DNA from: Haliscomenobacter sp040401995
GTDB taxonomy: Bacteria > Bacteroidota > Bacteroidia > Chitinophagales > Saprospiraceae
Direction of reading: 5' to 3'
Length of the DNA stretch: 64,000 nucleotides
Assembly (NCBI GenBank): GCA_040401995.1
Contig: JBBANM010000001.1
Coordinates: forward strand, 81,802 to 145,801
A program made the position numbers and the translations under genes. The notes under the pieces were generated by a model. The model was not told where the DNA came from and did not search any database. It saw only the letters and a list, made by a program, of their open reading frames with translations. The first letter of the stretch is position 1; every line of letters begins with the position of its first letter. Shown piece by piece: positions 18,272-27,883 of this stretch.

Positions 18272-21200
18272 ATGAACAATTGGTCACAACTCAGTCCATT
18301 GCCAAAAATCTCGTTTTTGGTCTTTTTTTTGATGATCGGTTACGCAAACGATTCCTTTGCCCAGCGAAAGAAACATGATGCGATTTCTGTTGATCAAAAT
18401 AAACCGATCATAGCCGAAGACGGGAGTACTTTCACCCCCGTACTTCAAACAAAAGTAAAGCTCCGGAAAAATATTTTTGAACGCCTACGAGAAAAACTCC
18501 ACGAAACATTCTCAAAAAAAGAAGAATCGCTGGAAGGAGAAGAAGAGGAAGAAGAAATGCGTACTGACCGCCCAGATCTGGCGGCGGAACAAGAATTTAG
18601 AATAACTAAGGATCCACAGATGGGTTACGTTCCTACAGAGCGATTGAAAGCAGTAAGAGAACGGATCAAAGAGTTGAGGGCTCTGAAAATACTAAACCCT
18701 ACATTACAAAACCCTATTTTACAAACGCCTACCCAACAAAACGGTTCATTACCAACACTTTCCTCAGGGGGAGCAGCTAATTGGTCGGAAAGAGGCCCTT
18801 CTAATGTAGGGGGTAGAACCAGGGCAATCATGTTTGACCCCAACGACGCCACCAAGAAAAAAGTTTGGGCTGGTGGAGCAGGTGGTGGTTTGTGGTATAC
18901 CAATGACATCACCGCCACAACTCCCGTTTGGAACAATGTAAGTGATGTATGGGCTAATATGGCCATTTCCTGTATTGCCTATAACCCCGCAAATACCCAA
19001 GAACTATACGTTGGTACTGGCGAAGGCTGGTACAATGGCGATGCCATACGCGGAGCAGGGATATGGAAAAGTAGTAACGGCGGTAGCACTTGGACTCAAT
19101 TGTCTTCCATAGCAACGGATAATAATTTTGATTACGTTCAAAAAATCGTAGTTACCTCAGGTGGGGTTGTTTTTGCCGCCACACGTAGTAGATTCTGTAA
19201 CCGTGGCGGTGTCTATAAATCCATCAATGGAGGAACGAGCTGGGCTTTATCATTAGGCACTCAAGGTACTTCATGCGGAGCTTCAAATTGCTCTGCTGCG
19301 GATCTTGAAATAGGTTTAGACGGCACAATCTATGCCACACTGGGTATTTTTAACTTGGGCGGCATCTATAAATCAACTGATACAGGCACCACCTGGACGC
19401 AGTTGAATACCGGCACCAATGGCTTTCCTACCACGGGTTTTTACCGCATTGAAATATGTGTAGCTCCTTCCGATCCAAATCGCTTGTATGCCATGGCGCA
19501 TAATTCCTCGACCAATGCGCTTTTAAATATTTATACATCAGGAAACAAAGGAAGCAGCTGGACGACTTGCACTTTGCCCTCATGGGTGGATCAGAGCTGC
19601 AGTTCTCCATCAAGTGATATGACGAGAACCCAGGCTTGGTATGATTTGATCATGGCCGTAGACCCAAACAATCCAGCAACATTGATTGTAGGAGGCGTAG
19701 ACCTCATGAAAAGCACCGATAGCGGCACAACTTGGACGCAAATTTCCAGCTGGGCGGGGGCATGCTCGCGGCAGTACGTGCATGCGGATCAGCACGCGAT
19801 TGTTTATCAACCTGGATCTTCAACCATTGCCCTTTTTGGCAATGATGGCGGCGTTTATTACACTGCCAATGCCAATGCAACGATTCCTACTATTGCTGGA
19901 AAAAATACCGGCTACAATGTTACGCAATTTTACGCCTGTGCAATCCATCCGACGGCCGGCCAGGATTACTATCTCGCTGGTGCTCAGGATAATGGAACAC
20001 ATAAATTTAGTACGCCTGGAATAAATTCAACTTCGCAAGCTTCGGGCGGCGATGGCGCTTTTTGTTTTATCGATCAAACCAATCCAAGTTACCAGATCAG
20101 CTCTTATGTGTACAATAATTTTTATCTAACTACTAATAATTGGTCGACTTCAACAACAATCTCTTCGAGTTCTACTGGGGATTTTATCAACCCCGCCGAT
20201 TATGACGATACCAATCACATCCTGTATTCATCTTACTCAGCTTCTCAAATCCAAAGAGTATCAGGTATTACTGGTACTCGGACTACAGCACAGTTTACAG
20301 TTGCTGGAATGACTGCAAAAGCGGGTCATTTGCGGGTGTCGCCTTACGCGCCAACGGGTACAAGCACCTTGTATGTTGGTACTCAGGATTCCAAATTGTT
20401 TAAAATAACCAATGCACAAGGCACGCCAACTGTAACCAACATCAGTGGAGCATCCTTTCCTGCTGGAGCAACTATTTCATGTGTTGAAATCGGGGCAACT
20501 GAAAACGATCTATTGGTTACGTTTTCCAATTACGGTGTGGTATCGGTTTGGCGAACTACGAACGGTGGAACAACATGGGCAAGTGTAGAAGGCAACCTTC
20601 CTGACATGCCGGTACGCTGGGCGCTGTACAATCCGATCAATCGCAGTCAAGCATTACTCGCTACAGAAATGGGGGTTTGGTCAACAACCGACATCACCGT
20701 TGCTAGTCCGAGTTGGGTAGCAGACAACACCATTGCCAACGTAAGGGTTGACATGTTACAAATAAGAAATTCCGATAAACAAGTCGCTGCGGCTACCCAT
20801 GGACGAGGACTTTTTACCGCCAGCATTGCTTGTGAATCGCCATTGATTACTTCTCCTCCTGCTGCGCCTACAGCAACATGTTCGGGTACAGGTACTCAAA
20901 TTTTAAGTATTGGAGCAACTGGCACAAGCCTAACTTATTCTTGGCGAAGAAATGGGGTAGCCCTTACTGATGGCGGCGTGATCAGTGGTTCAACAACAGC
21001 AACCTTAACTTTAACCAATCCTACCACAGGGAATGCGGGAAGTTATGATGTTGTGGTGACCAATTTAGGATGTGCTACTGTTACCCCTCCCGCAGTTACG
21101 GTAACGGTTAATGCTATACCAAGCATCACCGCCGCGACAATCGCTGTTCCAGTTTATGCCAGCGGAACTGGTCAAGTAACAACGCTGACCTACAGCGCTG

Positions 21201-24200
21201 CCAGCAACTTCCCAACCAATTATAGCATCACTTGGAACAATTCACCAAGCAATAGTTTTGCAGCGGTTACCAATGCTGTATTGCCGGCAAGCCCAATTAA
21301 TATCACGGTACCAGGAGGCACGGCTCCAGGGAATTACTATGGTAGCATCACTGTAACCAATGCTAGTGGATGCGTAAGTAGCTCCACGTTGTTTAGTGTA
21401 CAAGTATATGCTGTTCCAACGATTACAACAGGAACCGTAAGCACCTCGATATGTGCAGGTGCAGCCGTAAATGTTCCCTATTTTATCACCAGCACTTTTG
21501 GAGGAAGCAATGTTTTTACAGCTCAATTGAGTAATGCAAGTGGATCATTCGCTAATCCAACCGCTATTGGCACCTATACTGCAACAACAGGAGGTACCAT
21601 CAATGCCATCATTCCAGCAAATACTCCGATAGGAACCGGATATCAGATTAGGGTGGTGAGTAGCGCGCCGTCGGTACTAGGAACGCCAAACAGTGGAGCA
21701 ATATCTATCAATAGTGCGCCTACCGCATTTGCTGGCAACCCGATTGGTATTTGTCAATCTGCTAGTCCAATTGCTATTACCTTAAGCGGTGCTACAATTG
21801 GCGGTTTAGCTACTACTGGAACCTGGTCGATAACTTCAGGCGGAGGTACATTAAGTAATACTTCGGCAACCAGTAATCCAGCTAGTGTTACGTATACGCC
21901 TGCTGCTAATTTTAGTGGAACTGTAAACTTATTGCTTACAACCGATTCAGGAACAGGTTGTGGTGCAGCTACTTCAACATTAACCATTACCGTTAATGCA
22001 ATACCTACTGCAACAGCCGGAACTGCTTTAACCGCTTGTCAATCATCATCTCCAACTCCAATTACTTTGAGTGGAGCCAGTGTAGGGGGAAGCGCAACAA
22101 CTGGGGCTTGGTCAATTACTACTGGCAGCGGTGTTTTGAGTAGCATAGCTCAAACCGCAAATCCAAGTTCTGTAACTTATACCCCAGCCGCCAATGCCAA
22201 TGAAACGGTGACGTTAACTCTTACCTCTAACGCCGGAACAGGTTGTGCGGCAGCTACGGCAACCAGAACCATCACCATTAATCAATCGCCCACTATCACA
22301 GCGGCATCGTCCGCTGCTTCGGTATACGCTAGTTCCAGCAGCCAAACTTCTACTTTGAGTTACAGTGCTGTAACTGGGTCGCCAACAACCTACAGCATAA
22401 CTTGGAATGCGTCGCCAGCTAACATCTTTATTGCTGTAAATAATGCTGCACTAACTGCAAGTCCGATCAGCTTAAACATTCCAGCCAATACCGCTCCTGG
22501 TGTTTATACTGGAACGCTTACCGTAAGCAATGGCTTTGGTTGTTCTAGTGCCGGATCGACATTTTCCGTAACTATCGTTGCGTTACCCACTATTACAACG
22601 GGAACAATTGCTACGCCAATTTGTGTAGGTACAACGATCAATGTTCCCTTTACCATCACCAGTACTTTTATCAACGGGAATGTATTTACCGCACAGTTGA
22701 GCGATGCCGCTGGCTCTTTTTCAACCCCGACAAATATCGGAACTTTAACGACCACAGCGAGCGGAACAATCGTTGCCACTATCCCTAGCAATCAATCATC
22801 GGGTACTGGCTATCGCATTCGAGTGATCAGTATTTCACCAGTAGTTACGGGAACTCAAAACAGCGCAGCACTCACGATCAACGCATTACCAACAGCTAAT
22901 GCTGGAGGGCCTGATCTTATTTGCCAATCGGCAAGTCCTACTGCCTTAACTTTAAGTGGTGCATCAGTAGGAGGAAGTGCCATTTCTGGAGCATGGTCAA
23001 TTATTTCAGGCGCTGGAAGTTTAAGTAATACCCTCCAAACAACAAATCCTGCATTAGTGACATACACTCCTGCTGCTAATGCCAAGGGAACCATTTTGTT
23101 ACAGTTGACAACAAACACTGGAACCGGTTGTACTGTCGCCACAGCTATTAGATCAATTAGCATAGATTCTCTACCAACTATTACAACCGCAGCGAGCGCC
23201 ACCGCAGTTTGCCAAAGCAGCAGCAGCCAATCAACTGCATTGAACTATAGCGCAACAACTGGATCGCCAGCTACCTATAGCATTAATTGGAGCGCAACGC
23301 CAACGAATAGCTTTGCAGCAGTGAGCAATGCAGTTTTATCGGCAAATTCCATCGTTATTGCGGTTCCCGCGAATGCAAACGCAGGCACTTATACTGGCAC
23401 GATCACTGTGAAAAATGCGAACGGTTGTATAAGTACTGCTAAGACATTTACCGTAACGGTTAACCTTACGCCAAGCATAACCCCTTCGGCGTCAGCAACT
23501 GCAGTATACTTCAACGCCAATGCACAAACAACGGCTTTGACTTATACTGCTACAAGCGGTACACCAACCAGCTATAGCATCGTTTGGAACGCAACCCCCA
23601 GCAATGGTTTCGTCGCAGTTAATAATGCCGTTTTACCGGTAAGTCCAATTGGTATTTCAGTTCCCGGGGGTACAGCCGCGGGAACCTACACAGGAAGTAT
23701 CAGTGTTTCAAATTCAGGTGGATGTGTTAGTGCACCAACTAATTTTAGTGTTACAGTTATACCAACTCCAACAATCACTACCGGAAGTGTAAATAATTTA
23801 ATATGCACCGGTGCGACTATAAATGTTCCATATACGATTAGTAGCACCTTTGCAACTGGCAATATTTTTACCGCACAACTAAGTGATGCCAATGGATCGT
23901 TTGCCAATCCTACTGCTATCGGCACGCTGAATAGTTTATTAGCAGGAACCATTCAAGCGGTTATACCTTCTGGTGTAAGTGTAGGGTCAGCTTATTATAT
24001 AAGAGTGGTCAGTAGCTCACCAGTTGTTATCGGAACGCCAAATTCTGGAACAATAACCATCAATAGTCAACCAACCGCTTTTGCGGGTAATCCAGTTTCG
24101 GTTTGTCGCTCAGCATCTCCTAGTGCTATAACACTGAGCGGTGCAACAATTGGAGGAATCGCCACAACTGGAACCTGGTCAATTGTTTCGGGAGGAGGTA

Positions 24201-27200
24201 CTTTGAGTAGCACGTTGCCTACGAATGCTCCGGCAAGTGTGACCTACACGCCAGCCGCCAATTTCAACGGCACGGTTACACTTTTGCTGACTACTGATGT
24301 AAGTACTGGTTGTAGTGCCGCAACTTCTACTCGGATTATTACTGTAAATGACCTTCCAAGTGTAATTGCCGGTAGCGACATTAGCGTATGTCAATCGGCA
24401 ACACCCGCAACCATCACCTTAAGCGGAGCTACTGTAGGCGGAAGCGCCACAACCGGAGCTTGGTCAATTACAGTTGGGGGAGGCACATTGAGTAGCACTT
24501 TGCAAACTGCATCTCCAAGCTCGGTAACCTATACGCCTGCTGCCAACGTAAGTGAAACGGTGACACTTACCCTTACCTCCAATGCAGGAGCGGGTTGTGC
24601 GGCAGCTACAGCTATCAGAACAATCAATATTAATCCTACGCCGAGTATTACATTGGCTGCAGCCGCGGCTTCAGTGTATTTTAATGCGAATAGTCAATCT
24701 ACAACGCTAAATTACAACGCAAGTAGCGGATCGCCAACAACCTATAGCATTACCTGGAATGCAACTCCAAGTAACAGTTTTACAGCAGTTACCAATGCTG
24801 CTCTACCCGCTACGCCAATAAATATAAGTGTCCCAGCAAACACTCCAGTAGGTACGTATACTGGGGTATTGACGGTGAAAAACGCCAGTGGGTGTACAAG
24901 TGTGAGTTCAACATTTACTGTAACGGTTAATGCGGTACCGAGCATTGCTACGGGAACAATTGGAACCCCAATATGTGCCGGTTCATCCATCAATGTACCT
25001 TTTACAATAACTGGTACTTATATCAGTGGCAATAGTTTTATCGCCCAGTTGAGTGATGCTACAGGTGCTTTCACGAATCCAACAAACATTGGAACTTTAA
25101 CGGCCACAACTGGTGGGACAATCGCGGCCAGCATCCCAAGTATTCAAGGATCTGGTACCGCTTACCGCATTCGGGTGATAAGTACTATTCCTGTAGTCAA
25201 TGGGACGCAAAATGGTGCTACAATCACCATCAATGTATTGCCAACTGCCAATGCCGGTGGACCAAATATCGTTTGCCAAGCTGCCACTCCCACAGCCCTG
25301 GTTTTAAGCGGTGCATCAGTAGGGGGGAGCGCCACAACAGCAGCATGGTCAATTTTTTCGGGCGGGGGCACCCTAAGCAGTACCGCTCAAACCGGAACTC
25401 CTGCTACGGTAACTTATACCCCAGCCGCTAATGCTACGGGAATAATTACCCTAAGATTGACTTCAAACGCTGGAACGGGTTGTACTGCGGCAATTGCCAC
25501 TCGAACCATCACGCTAGATCCACTGCCAACGATTACGTCAGCAGCAAGCGCAACGGCAGTTTGCCAAAGCAGTAGCAGCCAGTCAACGGTATTGAGCTAT
25601 AGCGCTACCACGGGGTCTCCGCTTACCTACAGCATCACATGGAATACGACGCCTGCGAATAGTTTTGTCGCAGTAAGTAATACGGCTTTGCCGGCAAATA
25701 GCATAAGTATAGAGATTCCAGCTAATATAGCAGCAGGAACATACACCGGTAATATCACCGTAAAAAATGTCAATGGCTGTTCGAGTATTTCAAAAACGTT
25801 TACGATTACGGTCAACGCATTACCGACTATTACAAATGCTACTTCAGCAACTGCGGTGTGTTTCAGTGCCAATTCGCAGACAACGCTGTTGACTTATAGC
25901 GCCACTACGGGTACGCCTACCACCTACAGCATTGTTTGGAATGCCACCCCTAGCAACGCATTTGCCGCGGTGAGCAATGCCACATTAACTGCTAGTTCGA
26001 TTGGAATCGCAGTGCCAGCTGGGACTGCTCCTGGTGTCTACACGGGCACGCTCACGGTGAAAAATGCCATTGGTTGTATGAGTGCAAATAAAACATTTAC
26101 CATAACTGTAAATGGTTTACCAACAATCACAGCAGCGGCAACAGCAGCTTCGGTATGTCAAAGTACGGCAGCGCAAACCTCGACCTTGAGTTACAGCGCT
26201 ACTACAGGTACGCCAAATACCTATAGCATCGCCTGGAACAGCACGCCAACGAATACATTTGTTGCCGTAAATAATGCTGCCCTAACCGCTAACACGATCA
26301 CTATTGCCATCCCTGCAAATACGGCTGCCGGAACTTACACGGGAACGTTAACGGTGAAAAATGCCAACGGCTGTATCAGTAGCACCGGAACCTCGTTCAC
26401 AATTACCGTTAATCCATTGCCAAGTATCAGCTCGGCAGCAACGGCTAGCGGGGTTTGTCTATCTAGCTCCAGTCAGCTCACAACATTGAGTTATAGCGCG
26501 ACTACTGCCTCGCCAATCACATATAGTTTAACTTGGAATGCGACACCAGCGAATACTTTTGCAGGGGCAAGCAATATTACGCTACCTGCTAACGCAATAA
26601 GTATCACAGTTCCAGCAAATACAGGGGCGGGTACCTATACGGGCAATTTGACGGTAAGAAATGCCAATGGCTGCACTAGTACTTCAAAATCATTTACAGT
26701 TGCTGTCAATGCTTTACCGACAATTAATACTGCCGCCGCCGCCGCCGCAGTTTGTTTAAGCGTTAGTGCGCAAACGACAACTTTGACTTATAATGCTTCC
26801 ACGGGTACACCAACTAGGTATAGCCTTACATGGAATGCAACTCCGGCCAATACCTTTAAAGCTATTGTCGATACTGCGCTTACTACTAGTCCAATCGTTT
26901 TGAAAGTTCCCGCAAATACAGCTCCGGGAACTTATACCGGTACAATTAAAGTGAAAAATTCCAATGGATGTGAAAGTATTGCAAGAACCTTTACAATTAC
27001 GGTAAATGCCTTGATCAGCATTACGGCTGCGGCTACTGCAACCGGGGTATCGGCAAGTACATTCAGCCAAACAACACCGCTTACTTATTCTGCTACCACC
27101 GGAACACCCAATACTTACAGCATTACTTGGAATCCGACGCCAGTCAATAGCTTTGCGGCGATCACCAATATTTCGTTGCGATCAAGTCCAATCAGAGTGG

Positions 27201-27661
27201 TCGTTCCGGCTAATACGCCAGCGGGTACATTTACCGGTAACCTAACAGTGCGAAATACTGGCGGCTGTGTCAGTGCTCCTAATGTTTTTACGGTAACGGT
27301 AACTGGTATTGCCGCAATTGCGGCGAATAATAGCGCCGAAATCGGTAATGCAACTGGTTTGTCACTAAACAATGGCATTCCGCCAGTTGATCCAGATAAA
27401 GCGGAGTTGTTGCAAAACGTCCCCAATCCATTCCATGATTTGACGCAAATTGGTTTCTATTTGCCAAAATCTACCGATGGTTACCTGACGATTATAGATG
27501 AAAAAGGATCAGTGGTGTACCGCCAGAAGGCCACTTATTATCAAGGTTGGAACCAGGTAACGATTAAAAACAATGACCTGAAAGCCGTCGGCCTGTTGTA
27601 CTATACTTTGGATACGCCCGATTTTTCAGCAACGAAAAAAATGATTTTGCTTCAGAAATAA
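18272..27661 (+). CDS. Giant T9SS-secreted protein: Asp-box propeller plus 21 beta-sandwich modules
   Basis: A 3129-residue protein; the ATG at 18272 gives a signal peptide ending in DSFAQ. About residues 30-150 are charged, with an EEEEEE run. About 160-860 carry sialidase/VPS10-like Asp-box repeats (GGSTWTQL, GTTWTQL, GGTTWASV), predicting a beta-propeller. After one Ig-like domain come three module types: A (about 99 aa, YSITWNATPSNSF, GTYTGTLTVKNANGC), B (about 101 aa, FTAQLSDASGSF, YRIRVIS) and C (about 94 aa, LSGASVGGSATTGAWSI, VTYTPAAN). The order is A-B-C-C-A-B-C-A twice, then five A modules. The C-terminal 80 residues are a T9SS type A signal, close in sequence to that of giant gene 1 (PNPFHDLTQIGFYLPKSTDG; TKKMILLQK). 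It is probably a long surface fibre or adhesin. No catalytic domain is evident unless the propeller is one. Confidence 0.88.
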   Translation: MNNWSQLSPLPKISFLVFFLMIGYANDSFAQRKKHDAISVDQNKPIIAEDGSTFTPVLQTKVKLRKNIFERLREKLHETFSKKEESLEGEEEEEEMRTDRPDLAAEQEFRITKDPQMGYVPTERLKAVRERIKELRALKILNPTLQNPILQTPTQQNGSLPTLSSGGAANWSERGPSNVGGRTRAIMFDPNDATKKKVWAGGAGGGLWYTNDITATTPVWNNVSDVWANMAISCIAYNPANTQELYVGTGEGWYNGDAIRGAGIWKSSNGGSTWTQLSSIATDNNFDYVQKIVVTSGGVVFAATRSRFCNRGGVYKSINGGTSWALSLGTQGTSCGASNCSAADLEIGLDGTIYATLGIFNLGGIYKSTDTGTTWTQLNTGTNGFPTTGFYRIEICVAPSDPNRLYAMAHNSSTNALLNIYTSGNKGSSWTTCTLPSWVDQSCSSPSSDMTRTQAWYDLIMAVDPNNPATLIVGGVDLMKSTDSGTTWTQISSWAGACSRQYVHADQHAIVYQPGSSTIALFGNDGGVYYTANANATIPTIAGKNTGYNVTQFYACAIHPTAGQDYYLAGAQDNGTHKFSTPGINSTSQASGGDGAFCFIDQTNPSYQISSYVYNNFYLTTNNWSTSTTISSSSTGDFINPADYDDTNHILYSSYSASQIQRVSGITGTRTTAQFTVAGMTAKAGHLRVSPYAPTGTSTLYVGTQDSKLFKITNAQGTPTVTNISGASFPAGATISCVEIGATENDLLVTFSNYGVVSVWRTTNGGTTWASVEGNLPDMPVRWALYNPINRSQALLATEMGVWSTTDITVASPSWVADNTIANVRVDMLQIRNSDKQVAAATHGRGLFTASIACESPLITSPPAAPTATCSGTGTQILSIGATGTSLTYSWRRNGVALTDGGVISGSTTATLTLTNPTTGNAGSYDVVVTNLGCATVTPPAVTVTVNAIPSITAATIAVPVYASGTGQVTTLTYSAASNFPTNYSITWNNSPSNSFAAVTNAVLPASPINITVPGGTAPGNYYGSITVTNASGCVSSSTLFSVQVYAVPTITTGTVSTSICAGAAVNVPYFITSTFGGSNVFTAQLSNASGSFANPTAIGTYTATTGGTINAIIPANTPIGTGYQIRVVSSAPSVLGTPNSGAISINSAPTAFAGNPIGICQSASPIAITLSGATIGGLATTGTWSITSGGGTLSNTSATSNPASVTYTPAANFSGTVNLLLTTDSGTGCGAATSTLTITVNAIPTATAGTALTACQSSSPTPITLSGASVGGSATTGAWSITTGSGVLSSIAQTANPSSVTYTPAANANETVTLTLTSNAGTGCAAATATRTITINQSPTITAASSAASVYASSSSQTSTLSYSAVTGSPTTYSITWNASPANIFIAVNNAALTASPISLNIPANTAPGVYTGTLTVSNGFGCSSAGSTFSVTIVALPTITTGTIATPICVGTTINVPFTITSTFINGNVFTAQLSDAAGSFSTPTNIGTLTTTASGTIVATIPSNQSSGTGYRIRVISISPVVTGTQNSAALTINALPTANAGGPDLICQSASPTALTLSGASVGGSAISGAWSIISGAGSLSNTLQTTNPALVTYTPAANAKGTILLQLTTNTGTGCTVATAIRSISIDSLPTITTAASATAVCQSSSSQSTALNYSATTGSPATYSINWSATPTNSFAAVSNAVLSANSIVIAVPANANAGTYTGTITVKNANGCISTAKTFTVTVNLTPSITPSASATAVYFNANAQTTALTYTATSGTPTSYSIVWNATPSNGFVAVNNAVLPVSPIGISVPGGTAAGTYTGSISVSNSGGCVSAPTNFSVTVIPTPTITTGSVNNLICTGATINVPYTISSTFATGNIFTAQLSDANGSFANPTAIGTLNSLLAGTIQAVIPSGVSVGSAYYIRVVSSSPVVIGTPNSGTITINSQPTAFAGNPVSVCRSASPSAITLSGATIGGIATTGTWSIVSGGGTLSSTLPTNAPASVTYTPAANFNGTVTLLLTTDVSTGCSAATSTRIITVNDLPSVIAGSDISVCQSATPATITLSGATVGGSATTGAWSITVGGGTLSSTLQTASPSSVTYTPAANVSETVTLTLTSNAGAGCAAATAIRTININPTPSITLAAAAASVYFNANSQSTTLNYNASSGSPTTYSITWNATPSNSFTAVTNAALPATPINISVPANTPVGTYTGVLTVKNASGCTSVSSTFTVTVNAVPSIATGTIGTPICAGSSINVPFTITGTYISGNSFIAQLSDATGAFTNPTNIGTLTATTGGTIAASIPSIQGSGTAYRIRVISTIPVVNGTQNGATITINVLPTANAGGPNIVCQAATPTALVLSGASVGGSATTAAWSIFSGGGTLSSTAQTGTPATVTYTPAANATGIITLRLTSNAGTGCTAAIATRTITLDPLPTITSAASATAVCQSSSSQSTVLSYSATTGSPLTYSITWNTTPANSFVAVSNTALPANSISIEIPANIAAGTYTGNITVKNVNGCSSISKTFTITVNALPTITNATSATAVCFSANSQTTLLTYSATTGTPTTYSIVWNATPSNAFAAVSNATLTASSIGIAVPAGTAPGVYTGTLTVKNAIGCMSANKTFTITVNGLPTITAAATAASVCQSTAAQTSTLSYSATTGTPNTYSIAWNSTPTNTFVAVNNAALTANTITIAIPANTAAGTYTGTLTVKNANGCISSTGTSFTITVNPLPSISSAATASGVCLSSSSQLTTLSYSATTASPITYSLTWNATPANTFAGASNITLPANAISITVPANTGAGTYTGNLTVRNANGCTSTSKSFTVAVNALPTINTAAAAAAVCLSVSAQTTTLTYNASTGTPTRYSLTWNATPANTFKAIVDTALTTSPIVLKVPANTAPGTYTGTIKVKNSNGCESIARTFTITVNALISITAAATATGVSASTFSQTTPLTYSATTGTPNTYSITWNPTPVNSFAAITNISLRSSPIRVVVPANTPAGTFTGNLTVRNTGGCVSAPNVFTVTVTGIAAIAANNSAEIGNATGLSLNNGIPPVDPDKAELLQNVPNPFHDLTQIGFYLPKSTDGYLTIIDEKGSVVYRQKATYYQGWNQVTIKNNDLKAVGLLYYTLDTPDFSATKKMILLQK
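21113..23464 (+). repeat. 784-residue super-repeat, unit 1 (A-B-C-C-A-B-C-A)
   Basis: Coding super-repeat inside giant gene 2. Modules in order are A1 B1 C1 C2 A2 B2 C3 A3. Unit 1 is 2352 bp, exactly the length of unit 2. Landmark pairs between the units include PTAFAGNP (C1/C4), NETVTLTLTSNAG-like (C2/C5), PTANAGGP (C3/C6) and AASATAVCQSSSSQS (A3/A6). Confidence 0.85.
23465..25816 (+). repeat. 784-residue super-repeat, unit 2 (A-B-C-C-A-B-C-A)
   Basis: Second copy of the eight-module block (A4 B3 C4 C5 A5 B4 C6 A6), again 2352 bp. Each module is more like its counterpart in unit 1 than like other modules of its own type, so the whole block was duplicated at once. At DNA level the copies have diverged noticeably. 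Confidence 0.85.
25817..27304 (+). repeat. Five tandem A modules (A7-A11)
   Basis: 1488 bp encoding 496 residues, that is five modules of about 99 residues, each with a YSxxWNxTPxNxF core and ending near F-T-V-T-V. No B or C module interrupts them. Module A11 directly precedes the linker to the T9SS sorting domain. Confidence 0.85.
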
Positions 27662-27689
27662 AAGCAAAATGAGCAACGCATAAAAATTA

Positions 27690-27779
27690 ACTTCCCGATT
27701 TTGGGTTTTTGAATAGGAAGTCGAACGGTTTATTTCAAGTGAGCTTCCTATTCAAAAGCCGCTCAAAAAATCGGGAAGT
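27690..27779. repeat. Nested long hairpin downstream of giant gene 2
   Basis: The outer arms ACTTCCCGATTTT (27690-27702) and 27767-27779 are perfect reverse complements. The inner arms TTTTGAATAGGAAG (27707-27720) and 27744-27757 are also perfect. Weaker pairing extends outward on both sides. It may act as a 3' stabiliser or terminator, or be another palindromic element. Confidence 0.8.
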
Positions 27780-27815
27780 AATTTTTTGCGTCATAAAATA
27801 AGTAAGTGAAAAAGA

Positions 27816-27850
27816 AAAGGGTCAAGCGAATTAACGTTTGACCCTTTCTT
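27816..27850. terminator. Bidirectional terminator between convergent genes
   Basis: AAAGGGTCAA (27816-27825) pairs with TTGACCCTTT (27838-27847), with A residues before and T residues after the stem, so it can work in both directions. It separates giant gene 2 from the convergent molybdenum-hydroxylase gene. Confidence 0.8.
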
Positions 27851-27883
27851 TATTGATAAAAAAATTCAAGCAAAAACTTGGAC

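Noticed and set aside
22855..23202. Several minus-strand open frames of 70-115 codons across the repeat region of giant gene 2
   Set aside because: They recur at the same place in each module, so they reflect the repeat composition and not genes.
21113..27304. Regular repeats considered as a CRISPR array
   Set aside because: The period is about 300 bp, the repeats stay in frame and encode beta-sandwich modules; no 20-40-bp identical repeats with unique spacers are present.
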